A stretch of DNA of 64,000 nt from Opitutia bacterium (lineage in GTDB: Bacteria; Verrucomicrobiota; Verrucomicrobiia; Opitutales; Opitutaceae): assembly GCA_947472765.1 (NCBI GenBank), contig CANJCM010000011.1:1-64000 (forward strand), read 5' to 3'. How positions within the stretch are numbered: position 1 is the stretch's first letter; every line of letters starts with the position of its first letter. Of this stretch, positions 8,911 to 20,753 are shown piece after piece. The notes under the pieces are model-generated. The model had not been told where the DNA came from and did not search any database. It was given only the letters and a program-made list of their open reading frames with translations. The translations under genes were made by a program, and so were the position numbers.

Positions 8911-10307
8911 GAGGGTCGCCTCCGCTCTGCGAGCCACTTTCGGAAGGCACCGCCGCGCCACTCCGGCAGGGCCCGCGACTGCTCCCAGGCCTGGAGCGCC
9001 GGAATCGGCAGCAGATCCGTCGGCAGACGATTCAGGACGCGGCTGGCCGAAAGCGCCGTTCGCCAGGCCAGCGGTTGCGAGGCCAGCACCGACCATGCAC
9101 CCATCGGCGGCGACCCTTCCATCGCCACCCCGCGCACATGCGCCCGATTGCGCAACCGCAGCAGCAAGTCCGGGATTGGAATGTTCACCGGGCACACCTC
9201 GTGGCAGGCGCCGCAGAGACTCGACGCCTTGGGCAAATCGGCCTTCTCGAAAAAGAGCCGCTTGCCCATCATCAGCGGCGACAGCACCGCGCCGAGGGGT
9301 CCCGGATAAACGCTGCGGTACGCGTGTCCGCTGGCCTGCCGGTACACCGGGCAGACGTTGAGGCAGGCCCCGCAACGGATGCAGCGCAGGATTTCGGTGC
9401 AATCGCTCTCGAGCACGTCCGTGCGGCCGTTGTCGACGAAGATGACGTGAACCTCATCCGAGCCATCGAGCTGATCCTCATGGCGCGGGCCCTTGATGAA
9501 CTCGGTGTACACTGTCAGTTCCTGCGCGGTCGCCGACCGGCCGAGCAGGTTGAGGAACAGCGGAAGATCCTGATCGCGGGGCACGATCTTCTCGATCCCG
9601 ATCAAGGCGATGTGGCACCGGGTGGCCGCAAGGCAGAAGCGGGAGTTGCCCTCGTTCGTCACCAGCACGATCCGCCCGCTCTCCGCCGACACAAAGTTCG
9701 CACCCGTGATCGCGACATCCGCCTCCATGTACTTGTGCCGAAGATGCTCTCTCGCCCGCATCGTGATCGTCTTCGGATCGTCGTTGTAGGCCCCGAGGCC
9801 CTCGCGCTCGAAGCTCTGCGCAATCTCGCGCCGGTTCTTGTGGATGATGGGGCGGACGATGTGGCTCGGATGATCCTTGTCGATTTGGACGATGAACTCG
9901 CCGAGGTCGGTCTCGACCGACTCGATCCCATGATGCTGCAGGAAACGCCCGAGCCGGATCTCCTCGCTGACCATCGTCTTCGTCTTGACCACCCGGTACG
10001 CGCGGCGGGCGACGAGAATGTCCAGGACGGTGTGGCACGCCGCGCTGGCCGTCGCCGCCCAATGCACCTTGATGCCGTTCTGCTGCATCCGGGCCTCCAC
10101 CGCCGGCAGGTACGAATCGAGATTATCGATCACATGCTGCTTCACCTCCCCGGCCCACTGGCGGAGCTGATCCGGATTCTTGTACTGATCGAAGAGGAGC
10201 TTGGTCCGCTTCTCGTGCGTGACCTTGGTGCTGTGATAGACCGAGGCCTGCGTTTCCGCGGATAACTCGGCCGCGGCCTGGTCGACACTCTTGCGCCCGT
10301 TCATCAC
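8907..10307 (-). CDS. lutB: lactate utilization iron-sulfur protein B
   Basis: LUD region plus ferredoxin motifs CIRCGACLNVCPVYR and CGACHEVCPVNIP. Confidence 0.9.
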   Translation of the reverse strand: MMNGRKSVDQAAAELSAETQASVYHSTKVTHEKRTKLLFDQYKNPDQLRQWAGEVKQHVIDNLDSYLPAVEARMQQNGIKVHWAATASAACHTVLDILVARRAYRVVKTKTMVSEEIRLGRFLQHHGIESVETDLGEFIVQIDKDHPSHIVRPIIHKNRREIAQSFEREGLGAYNDDPKTITMRAREHLRHKYMEADVAITGANFVSAESGRIVLVTNEGNSRFCLAATRCHIALIGIEKIVPRDQDLPLFLNLLGRSATAQELTVYTEFIKGPRHEDQLDGSDEVHVIFVDNGRTDVLESDCTEILRCIRCGACLNVCPVYRQASGHAYRSVYPGPLGAVLSPLMMGKRLFFEKADLPKASSLCGACHEVCPVNIPIPDLLLRLRNRAHVRGVAMEGSPPMGAWSVLASQPLAWRTALSASRVLNRLPTDLLPIPALQAWEQSRALPEWRGGAFRKWLAERRRPS

Positions 10308-11074
10308 GCGGTCCCTCCGTTGGCGAGCATGGCATCACGCAGGATCTGCGCGAAGTGCTGGGTCTTGATCGGTTTGCCTTCCTTGGTCGCCCGTCCGCCG
10401 AGGTGCATCAGGCAACTCATGTCGGCGGACACGAGCACGTCCGGCTGGACCGCACGAATGTGCTCGAGCTTCAAATCGCCCATCGCGGTGGAGATGTGCG
10501 GAAAGGTGACCGAAAACGTGCCGCCGAAACCGCAGCACTGCTCGCCCTCGCCAAACTCCTTCACGGTCACGCCCGGGATGGACGCGAGCAACGTCGTCGC
10601 CGCCTCCGCGCTGCGGGAGCCGCGGGAGTGACACGAGCGGTGAAACGCGATCGTCGCGTCGTACCGGCCCGGCCACTTCGTGATCCCGCGACCGTGCACA
10701 AGGAAATCCGCCAGCTCCCAGGTCCGCTGGCCGAGCTCCTGCACGGCGGACAGATCCCGCTCCTTCTCAAACTCCAGCGGCGCCCCATGAGCCAGCATCG
10801 CCGTGCACGAACCGCTCGGCACGATGACCGGCAGGTCGCCCGCAAAGGTCCGGAGCGTGTGGCGGACGACGCGGCGCGAGGCGCTCCAATCACCGCCGTT
10901 GAAGGCCGGCTGACCGCAGCAGGTCTGCCCTTCCGGGAACTCCACATCGAGGCCGACGAATTCCAGCACCTGCAGCGTCGCCGCCGCGACGTCGTCATAG
11001 AACGCGTCACAGAGACACGTCGCCATGAGTTGGACACGGGAACCGGCGTAGGGAGGGCGCGCGGAAGATTGCAT
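10304..11074 (-). CDS. lutA: lactate utilization (Fe-S)-binding protein A
   Basis: CCG motifs (QTCCGQPAFNGG, EQCCGFGGTFSV); 4-bp overlap with lutB. Confidence 0.9.
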   Translation of the reverse strand: MQSSARPPYAGSRVQLMATCLCDAFYDDVAAATLQVLEFVGLDVEFPEGQTCCGQPAFNGGDWSASRRVVRHTLRTFAGDLPVIVPSGSCTAMLAHGAPLEFEKERDLSAVQELGQRTWELADFLVHGRGITKWPGRYDATIAFHRSCHSRGSRSAEAATTLLASIPGVTVKEFGEGEQCCGFGGTFSVTFPHISTAMGDLKLEHIRAVQPDVLVSADMSCLMHLGGRATKEGKPIKTQHFAQILRDAMLANGGTA

Positions 11075-11221
11075 GCGACGGGAAAAAAGCTGCGGCGCAC
11101 GCACCGGCTGGCAACTGGAAACCGGTCCCCCAATTTCGGGGTGCCGGCGGCCTCGCCAGGTGGGTCGGATTTTGCCGTGACGCTGGCGGGCGCCGGCCTT
11201 TTCCTCGGCTTCCCCTTCCCC

Positions 11222-12667
11222 ATGCCCGCCTCCGTCCACGCCGCCGCGATCGATTTGGGAGCCACCAGTGGCCGGGTCATCCTCGGCACCTGGGCGCGAA
11301 ACCGCCTCACGTGGCGCGAGGTGCACCGCTTCCCCAATGCGTTCCGCACGCTCGACGGGCACGACTACTGGGACGTCGGCTCCTTGTGGCAGGAAGTGCA
11401 GGCCGGCCTCCGCCTCGCGGTGGCGGCACTCCCCCGCGGAGCGAAGCTGGCATCCGTCGGCGTCGACACCTGGGGCGTCGACTACGCGCTCGTCAACGAT
11501 GCCGGCCGGCTCGTCTTCCCGGTTCACGCCTATCGCGACAGCCGCACGCAGCCGGGTCTGCAGAAGCTGGCCCGCACCCGGGCCGCGCTCGCCCGCCTCT
11601 ACGCCGCCACCGGCGTGCCCAACGTCTTCTACAATTCGTCGCTGCAACTCGCCGAGGTCGTCGCGGCCTGCCCGGCGATCGAGGATTTGGCGACGCGGTG
11701 CCTGTTCCTGCCCGACTACTTCAACTTCCTCCTCTCGGGCCGGATGGCGAACGAACTCTCGATCGCGAGCACCTCGCAACTGCTCGACGTCCATTCGACG
11801 CAATGGTCCCGCGCGGCGCTCGATTACTTTCGAATCCCGGCGCACTGGTTCACCCCGCCGGTGCCGGCGGGTACGCGGCTCGGACGGGTCCGCGGAATTC
11901 CCGCGCTGGCCGGCACGCAGGTCATCGCCGTGCCAGGCCATGACACCGCCTGCGCCTACGATGCCATGCCCGCCGCGCCCGACGGCACCGATCTTTTCCT
12001 GAGTTCCGGCACGTGGTCGCTGGTGGGTTTCGAAAGCGAAACGCCGGTCCTCGGCGCCGAGGCACTCGCGGCGCGGATTTCCAACGAACGCATCGGCGAC
12101 GGCCGTTACCGTCCGCTCACGAACGTCATTGGACTCTGGATGCTCGAGGGGACATTGAAGGACTTCGCCTCGCGCCCGAACAACGACCGCGAGTGGAACG
12201 CGTTGATCACGGCGGCCGCAAAGCGTCCGGCGCCGGCGCGGTTGCTCGACGTCGCGGATCCCGCGTTTGCCAATCCCCCGTCGATGCGCGCCGCCATCGA
12301 TCGCCAGCTCAAGAAATTCCGGGTGACTCCACCGCGCGACCTCGCCGGGTATGTCCGGTTGATCTGCGACTCGCTCGGCCGCGGCCACGCGGAGGCCATG
12401 CGCAACTTCGAGCGGATGACCGGCCGGCGGTTCAAGCGGATCCTGATCGTCGGCGGTGGTTCGAAGAACCGCCTGCTTTGCCAGGCCACGGCGGATGCGG
12501 CCGGCGTGCCGGTGGTGTCCTTCGCCCTCGAGGGCACCGCCGTCGGCAATCTCGCCAGCCAGTTCATCGCTCTGGGCGCCGTGAAGGATCTGACGACCTT
12601 CCGCCGTCACCTCGGCGCCGGTTTGAAGCAGACCGTGTATGCGCCTGACGGATCCAAACCTGTTTAA
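11222..12667 (+). CDS. rhaB: rhamnulokinase
   Basis: FGGY kinase motifs (AIDLGATSGRVILG, VGVDTWGVDYALV, SSGTWSLVGFE, IVGGGSKN). Confidence 0.9.
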   Translation: MPASVHAAAIDLGATSGRVILGTWARNRLTWREVHRFPNAFRTLDGHDYWDVGSLWQEVQAGLRLAVAALPRGAKLASVGVDTWGVDYALVNDAGRLVFPVHAYRDSRTQPGLQKLARTRAALARLYAATGVPNVFYNSSLQLAEVVAACPAIEDLATRCLFLPDYFNFLLSGRMANELSIASTSQLLDVHSTQWSRAALDYFRIPAHWFTPPVPAGTRLGRVRGIPALAGTQVIAVPGHDTACAYDAMPAAPDGTDLFLSSGTWSLVGFESETPVLGAEALAARISNERIGDGRYRPLTNVIGLWMLEGTLKDFASRPNNDREWNALITAAAKRPAPARLLDVADPAFANPPSMRAAIDRQLKKFRVTPPRDLAGYVRLICDSLGRGHAEAMRNFERMTGRRFKRILIVGGGSKNRLLCQATADAAGVPVVSFALEGTAVGNLASQFIALGAVKDLTTFRRHLGAGLKQTVYAPDGSKPV

Positions 12668-12823
12668 CCACTCATTTTCACTCATCGGACACTAATCCAA
12701 TCCAGGCAGAGGGGGTCCAATCCTTGAACCACTAACTTTCACTAACGGGACACTAACTCGATCCAGTCTGAGTGGTTCGAAGTATTCTCCGAGATTAGTG
12801 ACCGATTAGTGCCAATTAGTGGT
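12648..12823. repeat. CAC-box repeat array between convergent rhaB and oligopeptidase
   Basis: Units such as AACCACTCATTTTCACTCATCGGACACTAAT in both orientations. Confidence 0.8.
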
Positions 12824-14642
12824 TCCCCCGTGCCTTGATCGCCGCTTCGAACGCATCGACTGACTCGCCGCAGCCGGCGATGGCCTGCGCCCAGAATGCC
12901 TTCGTGCCGATGTCCCAGCCGAGCGTCGACTTCACCGCGTCCTCACAGGACGCACTGCCGGTCGCGAGCAGGAACTGCTCGTACTTCGGAAGGAACGACG
13001 CCCCCTCGCGCCGGAACTGCGAGAACAGCGCCTGGCTGAGCAGAAACCCAAACGTGTACGGGAAATTGTAGAACGACACTTCCGCGATGAAGAAGTGGAG
13101 CTTCGACGCCCAGAACCAGGGATCGCGCCCGTGCGGTTCCAGCGCCGGCCCGTAAACCTCGGCCTGCGCCTGCGACATCAGTTCGCAGAGGCGCGACACG
13201 CTCACCACGCCCGCCTTACGCTCCTCGTAAAAGCGCTGCTCAAACAGAAAGCGCACCGGAATGTTCAGCAGATACGCCGGCATGTGGTTCGTCTCCATGT
13301 CGAGGAGGAAGGCCCGGCGCGACGGCGTGAGGCCGGGCGCAGACAGCAGCCCGTGCACGAGAATTTTCTCCGCGAAGGTCGAGGCCGTCTCCGCCAGCGT
13401 CATCGGGTAGTCGCGCGCAATCGGCCGCAGCCCGCCGAGCACATGCGAGTGCCACGCATGGCCGGCTTCGTGCGCGAGGGTCACGACGTCGCCCATCGTG
13501 CCGTTGAAGGTCATGTAAATCCGCTCTTCCCGCGTCAGGGGCGAACCGGTGCAGAACGCGCCGGAGCGTTTGTTGGCGCGCTTTTCCCCCTCGAGCCAGC
13601 GGTCCCGCACACTCTGGCGGAAATACTCGCCGAGCCGCGGATAAGCGGCGTCGAAGGCCGACTGCACCATCGCGATGCCCTCGTCCCATGAAATGTCCGC
13701 AATCGGATCCAGCGGCCGCGGCGCCTCGAGGTCGTACCATTCGAGCGCCTGCGTGCCCTGCAGCCGCGCGCCGATCTGCATGATCCGCCGCGGCAGCGCG
13801 TAGTTCTCGCCGATCGCCGCGAACATCGCATCGAGGGTCGGCTTCGCCAGCGCCGCATCGTGCAATGGAGCATCGAGGAAATGTCCGCGACCGCGCCGTG
13901 CGTACAGCGTGTGCCGCGTGCCGGCGAGGGCGTTGATCGCCGCCGCACAGGTGTCACCCGCCGCGACCCAGACCTTGTTGCCCTCCTCGAACGCGACCTT
14001 CCGGATCGCGCGGTCGGGATTCGTCATCAGCGCGCGGCGTTGCGACATGGGGACGCGTTCGCGGCGTCCATCGGGGAACGTCATCTCGAAACTCATCTTG
14101 CCCGTGACCGTGTCGTAGAGCCGGCTCCACGCCTTGAAGCCGTCGACCCCGAGGTCCGACGCCAGCGCCTCCTGCGCCGCATCCATCTGGTAAACCGCCT
14201 CGGCCCGCAGCCGCCGCAACGCGTGGGCGGCACCGGCGGTCTCCGACGCGGCGAGCAATGCCGCGAAGGCCGTCTCGTCCGCCGGGCGGAGCCCACGGAG
14301 GAGCTGTGATTTCAACTTCGATTCCTCGGCCGCGGCGAGCGACAGCGCCGCCTCCTCGGTCTGATAAGCCTCGTTGGCCGAGTCCGCCGCGCTAAGGCAG
14401 CCGAGATACGAATTGAGATGCCCCATCCGAGTCATCAGCCCTTCCCAGGTCGCAAACGCCCGGGCCCACGCCTGCACGCTTTCCGAAGTCGACTGGAGCG
14501 GCGCGAGCGCGCTGGCCGCGGCGAGCGCAGCCTTGAGGTCGGAATTCAGAGCGGTCCGGAACGCGCGATATTCCGGTCCATCGAAGGTGGGAAAATAGGA
14601 CCGGAGGTCCCAGGTCTGCGGCAAAGGGCGATGCGTCGTCAT
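12816..14642 (-). CDS. M3 family oligoendopeptidase (PepF-like)
   Basis: Zinc motif HEAGHAWHSHVL; M3 C-terminal sequence. Confidence 0.9.
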   Translation of the reverse strand: MTTHRPLPQTWDLRSYFPTFDGPEYRAFRTALNSDLKAALAAASALAPLQSTSESVQAWARAFATWEGLMTRMGHLNSYLGCLSAADSANEAYQTEEAALSLAAAEESKLKSQLLRGLRPADETAFAALLAASETAGAAHALRRLRAEAVYQMDAAQEALASDLGVDGFKAWSRLYDTVTGKMSFEMTFPDGRRERVPMSQRRALMTNPDRAIRKVAFEEGNKVWVAAGDTCAAAINALAGTRHTLYARRGRGHFLDAPLHDAALAKPTLDAMFAAIGENYALPRRIMQIGARLQGTQALEWYDLEAPRPLDPIADISWDEGIAMVQSAFDAAYPRLGEYFRQSVRDRWLEGEKRANKRSGAFCTGSPLTREERIYMTFNGTMGDVVTLAHEAGHAWHSHVLGGLRPIARDYPMTLAETASTFAEKILVHGLLSAPGLTPSRRAFLLDMETNHMPAYLLNIPVRFLFEQRFYEERKAGVVSVSRLCELMSQAQAEVYGPALEPHGRDPWFWASKLHFFIAEVSFYNFPYTFGFLLSQALFSQFRREGASFLPKYEQFLLATGSASCEDAVKSTLGWDIGTKAFWAQAIAGCGESVDAFEAAIKARGNH

Positions 14643-14694
14643 GCCTCCACCGAGGCGCGGAATCACCTCGGAGGCGAGACTAAGGGAAGTGAGA

Positions 14695-14722
14695 GTTAAG
14701 AGTTATGAGCTATGAATTATGA
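14695..14722. repeat. heptamer array GTTAAGA-GTTATGA-GCTATGA-ATTATGA
   Basis: Four 7-nt units. Confidence 0.8.
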
Positions 14723-14756
14723 GGGAAGAAACGGACCAACACACCCCGCCTTGGCA

Positions 14757-14784
14757 GATTTTGGATTCTCGATTTTCGATTCTC
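14757..14784. repeat. heptamer array GATTTTG-GATTCTC-GATTTTC-GATTCTC
   Basis: Four 7-nt units. Confidence 0.85.
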
Positions 14785-14903
14785 CCTCCGTTCGGCCGTA
14801 CCTTTCTCAATGGAGGGCCGGTGCCCTCACCGGCCATTTGGCGAGTCCCGCTTACGACCTGCTTCTCGTTCTCATTCTCGTAATCGTTCTCGTTCTCGAA
14901 CCA

Positions 14904-14963
14904 GGCGCGGACGAGCCGCGCCCCTACGAAAGCCGTTTGTAGGGGCGCGCCTCGTGCGCGCCC
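14904..14963. repeat. family E inverted hairpin doublet
   Basis: GGCGCGGACGAGCCGCGCCCCTACG ... CGTAGGGGCGCGCCTCGTGCGCGCCC-type pair. Confidence 0.8.
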
Positions 14964-15009
14964 GCCGGCTCCGATCACCGCCTGCAATCGGCCGGCCCCA
15001 ACACCCTTC

Positions 15010-15072
15010 AACCCAGAACCCAAAACTCAAAACCCAGAACTCATAACCCTGAACTCAAAACCCAGAACCCCC
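15010..15072. repeat. heptamer array, nine AACYCAR-type units
   Basis: AACCCAG AACCCAA AACTCAA AACCCAG AACTCAT AACCCTG AACTCAA AACCCAG AACCCCC. Confidence 0.9.
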
Positions 15073-15091
15073 GCGGCCCGCCGCGGGCGCC

Positions 15092-17284
<2,193 letters not shown>

Positions 17285-17353
17285 GGGGCGAATCTATCCC
17301 GGCCCGGGGCGGACGGTTCAAACAAATACAGGCCGGCACGGCCCGGGGCGGGC

Positions 17354-17452
17354 ATTTTGGATTCTGGATTCTCGATTTTGGATTGGGGGACGTCCGACGC
17401 TGCGCGCGGACGTAGAAAATCCAAAATCGAGAATCCAAAATCCAAAATCCTC
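17354..17452. repeat. inverted pair of GATTTTG heptamer arrays
   Basis: CATTTTG GATTCTG GATTCTC GATTTTG ... AAAATCC AAAATCG AGAATCC AAAATCC AAAATCC. Confidence 0.85.
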
Positions 17453-18218
17453 AAAGTCCCAGCGCCTGCTGCCGGTAATGCTCATCCGGCCGGCCCGCGA
17501 TGCGCGCGACCGTCGCCGCGGAAAGATAGCGCGGCTGGCCGCGATTGAGCACCGCCGCACCAAAGAAAACCTCGGCCGCCTTGTTGCCCATCAGCGTCGC
17601 CGCGAGCACCGCCGCCGGCGTGGCCCCGAGCGCGATGAAGCCGTGGTTCTCGAGCAGGATGACCCGCGGCGCCCGGCTCGTCCGCCGGATAAACGCCACC
17701 ACTTCGGACCGGATGGCCTGCGCGAGCTTCAGCCCCGGGTCCGCGTAGCCGACGTACACGCTCTCCACGCCGCAGCACACGACCTCGTCCGGACACGTCC
17801 GGCGCTGCGCAAATGCCTTCGCATACTTGGAGCAGAGCACGCGGTTCACAGCGACCGGATGGGTGTGGCCGACAAAGTTCACGCCCGGCAACGTCAGCAG
17901 GTAGGCGTGAAACATCGCCTCCACGGAAGGCTTCTTCGCCGTCGGATCCAACCGGGCATCGAGCAGTGTCTGATCGACCTCGGCATCGGGCACCCGTTTC
18001 CGGTCGAGCAGCGCCAGGATGGGACCAAGCCGGCATTCGGTCACCCCGAGGGGCGAGAGCGTCGCGAGATTCGATCCGCTCGCCTTCACGAGAAAGCAGT
18101 CACCCGGCAGCCGCGCCGAGGTGTTGCCCTCGCCGAGAATCGCCAGCGCGCGTTCCTCGCGACCCAGCTCATGCGAGAGCGTCAGCAAGGCAGCGCGCGG
18201 TTCGACAGGAGCGGACAT
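17451..18218 (-). CDS. class II aldolase/adducin family protein
   Basis: GEGNTSARL, VKASGSNLA, VGHTHPVAVN, LENHGFIALG motifs. Confidence 0.85.
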   Translation of the reverse strand: MSAPVEPRAALLTLSHELGREERALAILGEGNTSARLPGDCFLVKASGSNLATLSPLGVTECRLGPILALLDRKRVPDAEVDQTLLDARLDPTAKKPSVEAMFHAYLLTLPGVNFVGHTHPVAVNRVLCSKYAKAFAQRRTCPDEVVCCGVESVYVGYADPGLKLAQAIRSEVVAFIRRTSRAPRVILLENHGFIALGATPAAVLAATLMGNKAAEVFFGAAVLNRGQPRYLSAATVARIAGRPDEHYRQQALGL

Positions 18219-18397
18219 GGCGCGACGAAAGACTCTCGAACGGAATAATTCGAACGAAATTCTTCCCGCCCGCGCCGCTTGTCATTCTGAGCGGGAGCGA
18301 AGAATCCATGTGATCGGCCCAACTTACGGATGGATTCCTCGCTGCGCTCAGAATGAAAGAGGGATAGCTATTCGAGGCACCGAACAGCCTTCCCGAG

Positions 18398-18425
18398 TCT
18401 CAAATCTCAGATCTCAAATTTCAAA
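18398..18425. repeat. heptamer array TCTCAAA-TCTCAGA-TCTCAAA-TTTCAAA
   Basis: Four 7-nt units just downstream of panC. Confidence 0.85.
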
Positions 18426-18436
18426 TGCGCTCCTGT

Positions 18437-19279
18437 TCACAGGAGCGCATTGTCGATCATCCGCAGTTCGTCCACCCAGACCGCAATCGCCAGCATTGTC
18501 CGCCCCGGCACGACTTCGCGCAGCGGCTCCATCGTGTTGGGATCGACGATCGAGACATAGATGACGCGAATTCGCCGCCGCTCGCCGAAGAGATGCGTGG
18601 CCTCCGCAATAATCCGATCCGGACTGCGCACCCCCTGCGCGACCATTTCGCGGGCGCGTTGCAGCGCCGCCGGAATGGCAGCCGCCTCCTGCCGCTGGCC
18701 GGACGTCAGATCGCGGCTGCGGAACGTGACCGCGAGGCCGTCGGTGTCCCGCACCGTCGGTGCCAGCAAGACTTCCGTTCCGAGGCTGAGATCGTTGATC
18801 ACCTTGCGCATCACGGCCGCCTGCTGGGCGTCGCGCTGGCCCATGATGAGGAAGTCGGGCCGGACGATGTTGAGCAGCTTGACCGTGCCCGTGGCCATGC
18901 CCCGGAAATGACTCGGCCGTGACACCCCGCAAAGCGGCTTGCTGACGGCCTCCTCGATCACGTAGGTGGAATACCCTTTCGGATAAAATTCCTCGGTCCC
19001 GGGCAGGAAGACCGCATCCACCTTCAGGTCCTCGCACAGCTTCAGGTCGGCGTCGGGGCTGCGCGGATAGCCCGCGAAATTCTCACTCGGGCCAAAGGCC
19101 AGCGGGTTGCGGAAAACGGAGACGACGACGTGCTGCGCGTGACTTTTGGCCGCCGCGATCAGCGCGGCGTGGCCGGCGTGCAACGCCCCGTTCGTGGCCA
19201 CGAGGCCAATCGACCGGCCCTCCTGCCGCGCGACAGTCGAGGCGGCACGCATCTCGGAAACAGTCTCGTATTTATGCAT
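18437..19279 (-). CDS. panC: pantoate--beta-alanine ligase
   Basis: NGALHAGHAAL, VVSVFRNPLAFGPSENF, LIMGQRDAQQAAVMRKVINDL motifs. Confidence 0.9.
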   Translation of the reverse strand: MHKYETVSEMRAASTVARQEGRSIGLVATNGALHAGHAALIAAAKSHAQHVVVSVFRNPLAFGPSENFAGYPRSPDADLKLCEDLKVDAVFLPGTEEFYPKGYSTYVIEEAVSKPLCGVSRPSHFRGMATGTVKLLNIVRPDFLIMGQRDAQQAAVMRKVINDLSLGTEVLLAPTVRDTDGLAVTFRSRDLTSGQRQEAAAIPAALQRAREMVAQGVRSPDRIIAEATHLFGERRRIRVIYVSIVDPNTMEPLREVVPGRTMLAIAVWVDELRMIDNALL

Positions 19280-19397
19280 GGGGCACGGCGGGGTGGACGG
19301 CGAACGTCGGGCTTGAACTAACCCTTCCCGGTGCGTTTGTTCAAGTTTTTCGCCGGTCCCACCGGTCCGATCCGCCGCCGCTCCCTCCTCCCTTCCC

Positions 19398-20621
19398 ATG
19401 ATCCGCATCAACGAGAATTACACCAAGCTCAAGGCGTCCTACCTTTTCAGCGACATCGCCAAGCGCGTCAGCGCCTATGTCGCCGCCAACCCGACCAAGC
19501 CCGTCATCCGGCTCGGCATCGGCGACGTCACCGAGCCGCTCCCGCCGGTGTGCGTCGAGGCGCTCCATGCCGCGACCGACGAGATGGCGAACCGCGCCAC
19601 GTTCAAGGGCTACGGCCCCGAGCAGGGCTACGCGTTCCTCCGCGACGTGATTGCGCAGCACGACTACGCGGCGCGCGGCTGCCAGATCGACGCCGATGAG
19701 ATCTTCATCTCCGACGGCGCGAAGTGCGACTGCGGCAACATCCAGGAAATCTTCGGCCAGGACATCCGCCTCGCGATTCCCGATCCCGTTTACCCGGTCT
19801 ACATCGATACGAACGTCATGGCCGGCCGCACCGGTCAGAACGTCGACGGCCGCTACCAGGGCGTCACCTATCTCGATAGCACGCCGGCGAACGGCTACGT
19901 GCCCGCGATTCCCGAGGTCGCGACCGATCTAATCTACCTCTGCTTCCCGAACAACCCGACCGGCGCCGTCGCCACCAAGGCCCAACTCGCGGCCTGGGTT
20001 GCCTATGCGAAGAAGCACAAGGCGATCATCCTCTTCGACTCCGCCTACGAGGCCTACATCCGCGACCCGCAGATTCCGCACTCCATCTACGAGATCGAAG
20101 GCGCCCGCGACGTCGCGCTCGAGTTCCGCAGCTTCTCCAAGACCGCGGGCTTCACCGGCACGCGCTGCGCCTACCTCGTCGTGCCGAAGTCAGTCGTCGC
20201 CTACGATGCCGCCGGCAACGCGCATCCGGTTCATGCCCTCTGGAATCGCCGCCACAGCACCAAGTTCAACGGCGTGGCGTATCCGATCCAGAAGGCCGCC
20301 GCCGCCATCTACACCGACGCCGGCAAGCAGCAGACCAAGGCGCTGATCGATTTCTATCTCGGCAACGCCAAGCTCATCCGCGATGCGGTGAAAAGCTGGG
20401 GCTTCAGCTGCATCGGCGGCGACAACGCGCCCTACCTCTGGATCAACACCGGCCGCGACTCCTGGGAATTTTTCGACCTGCTCCTGAACAAGGCCCAGGT
20501 CGTCTGCACGCCCGGCGCCGGCTTCGGCAAGTGCGGCGAAGGCCACGTCCGGATCAGCGCCTTCAACTCGCGCGAGAACGTCGAGAACGCGCTGGCGCGA
20601 ATCGCCGCCGCGCTGAAGTGA
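19398..20621 (+). CDS. dapL: LL-diaminopimelate aminotransferase
   Basis: [38 protein letters not shown] motifs. Confidence 0.92.
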   Translation: MIRINENYTKLKASYLFSDIAKRVSAYVAANPTKPVIRLGIGDVTEPLPPVCVEALHAATDEMANRATFKGYGPEQGYAFLRDVIAQHDYAARGCQIDADEIFISDGAKCDCGNIQEIFGQDIRLAIPDPVYPVYIDTNVMAGRTGQNVDGRYQGVTYLDSTPANGYVPAIPEVATDLIYLCFPNNPTGAVATKAQLAAWVAYAKKHKAIILFDSAYEAYIRDPQIPHSIYEIEGARDVALEFRSFSKTAGFTGTRCAYLVVPKSVVAYDAAGNAHPVHALWNRRHSTKFNGVAYPIQKAAAAIYTDAGKQQTKALIDFYLGNAKLIRDAVKSWGFSCIGGDNAPYLWINTGRDSWEFFDLLLNKAQVVCTPGAGFGKCGEGHVRISAFNSRENVENALARIAAALK

Positions 20622-20627
20622 GGAAAA

Positions 20628-20655
20628 ATTAAGAGTTAAGAATTAGGAATTAAGA
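20628..20655. repeat. heptamer array ATTAAGA-GTTAAGA-ATTAGGA-ATTAAGA
   Basis: Four 7-nt units between the dapL stop and its terminator. Confidence 0.85.
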
Positions 20656-20687
20656 AACCGATCCGGTACGGGTCGGTTTCTTTTTTT
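20655..20687 (+). terminator. rho-independent terminator of dapL
   Basis: AAACCGATCC-ggtac-GGGTCGGTTT-CTTTTTTT. Confidence 0.85.
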
Positions 20688-20699
20688 GCCATGCCGGAA

Positions 20700-20723
20700 G
20701 TGGCACGGGTCTCCCGACCCGTG
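20700..20723. repeat. family H half element
   Basis: GTGGCACGGGTCTCCCGACCCGTG, identical to the recD2 arm. Confidence 0.85.
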
Positions 20724-20753
20724 AAAGCCGTTCGAACGAACGTCGATCCGTGG

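Noticed and set aside
10304-12685. 793-aa minus-strand ORF antisense to rhaB
   Set aside because: Only its 3' third (10304-11074) is LutA; the rest is antisense to a clear rhamnulokinase and is low-complexity His/Arg/Gly sequence typical of high-GC shadow ORFs.
15010-15072. Telomere-like repeat interpretation of AACCCAG units
   Set aside because: Internal chromosomal location, only nine degenerate units, and same-period arrays with unrelated words elsewhere; better treated as one of the heptamer arrays.
18280-18357. TCATTCTGAGCG...GAAGAATCC inverted repeat as a gene-specific attenuator
   Set aside because: A related copy occurs at 42818-42894 and similar sequences are, from memory, widely dispersed in bacterial genomes; treated as a generic dispersed repeat.
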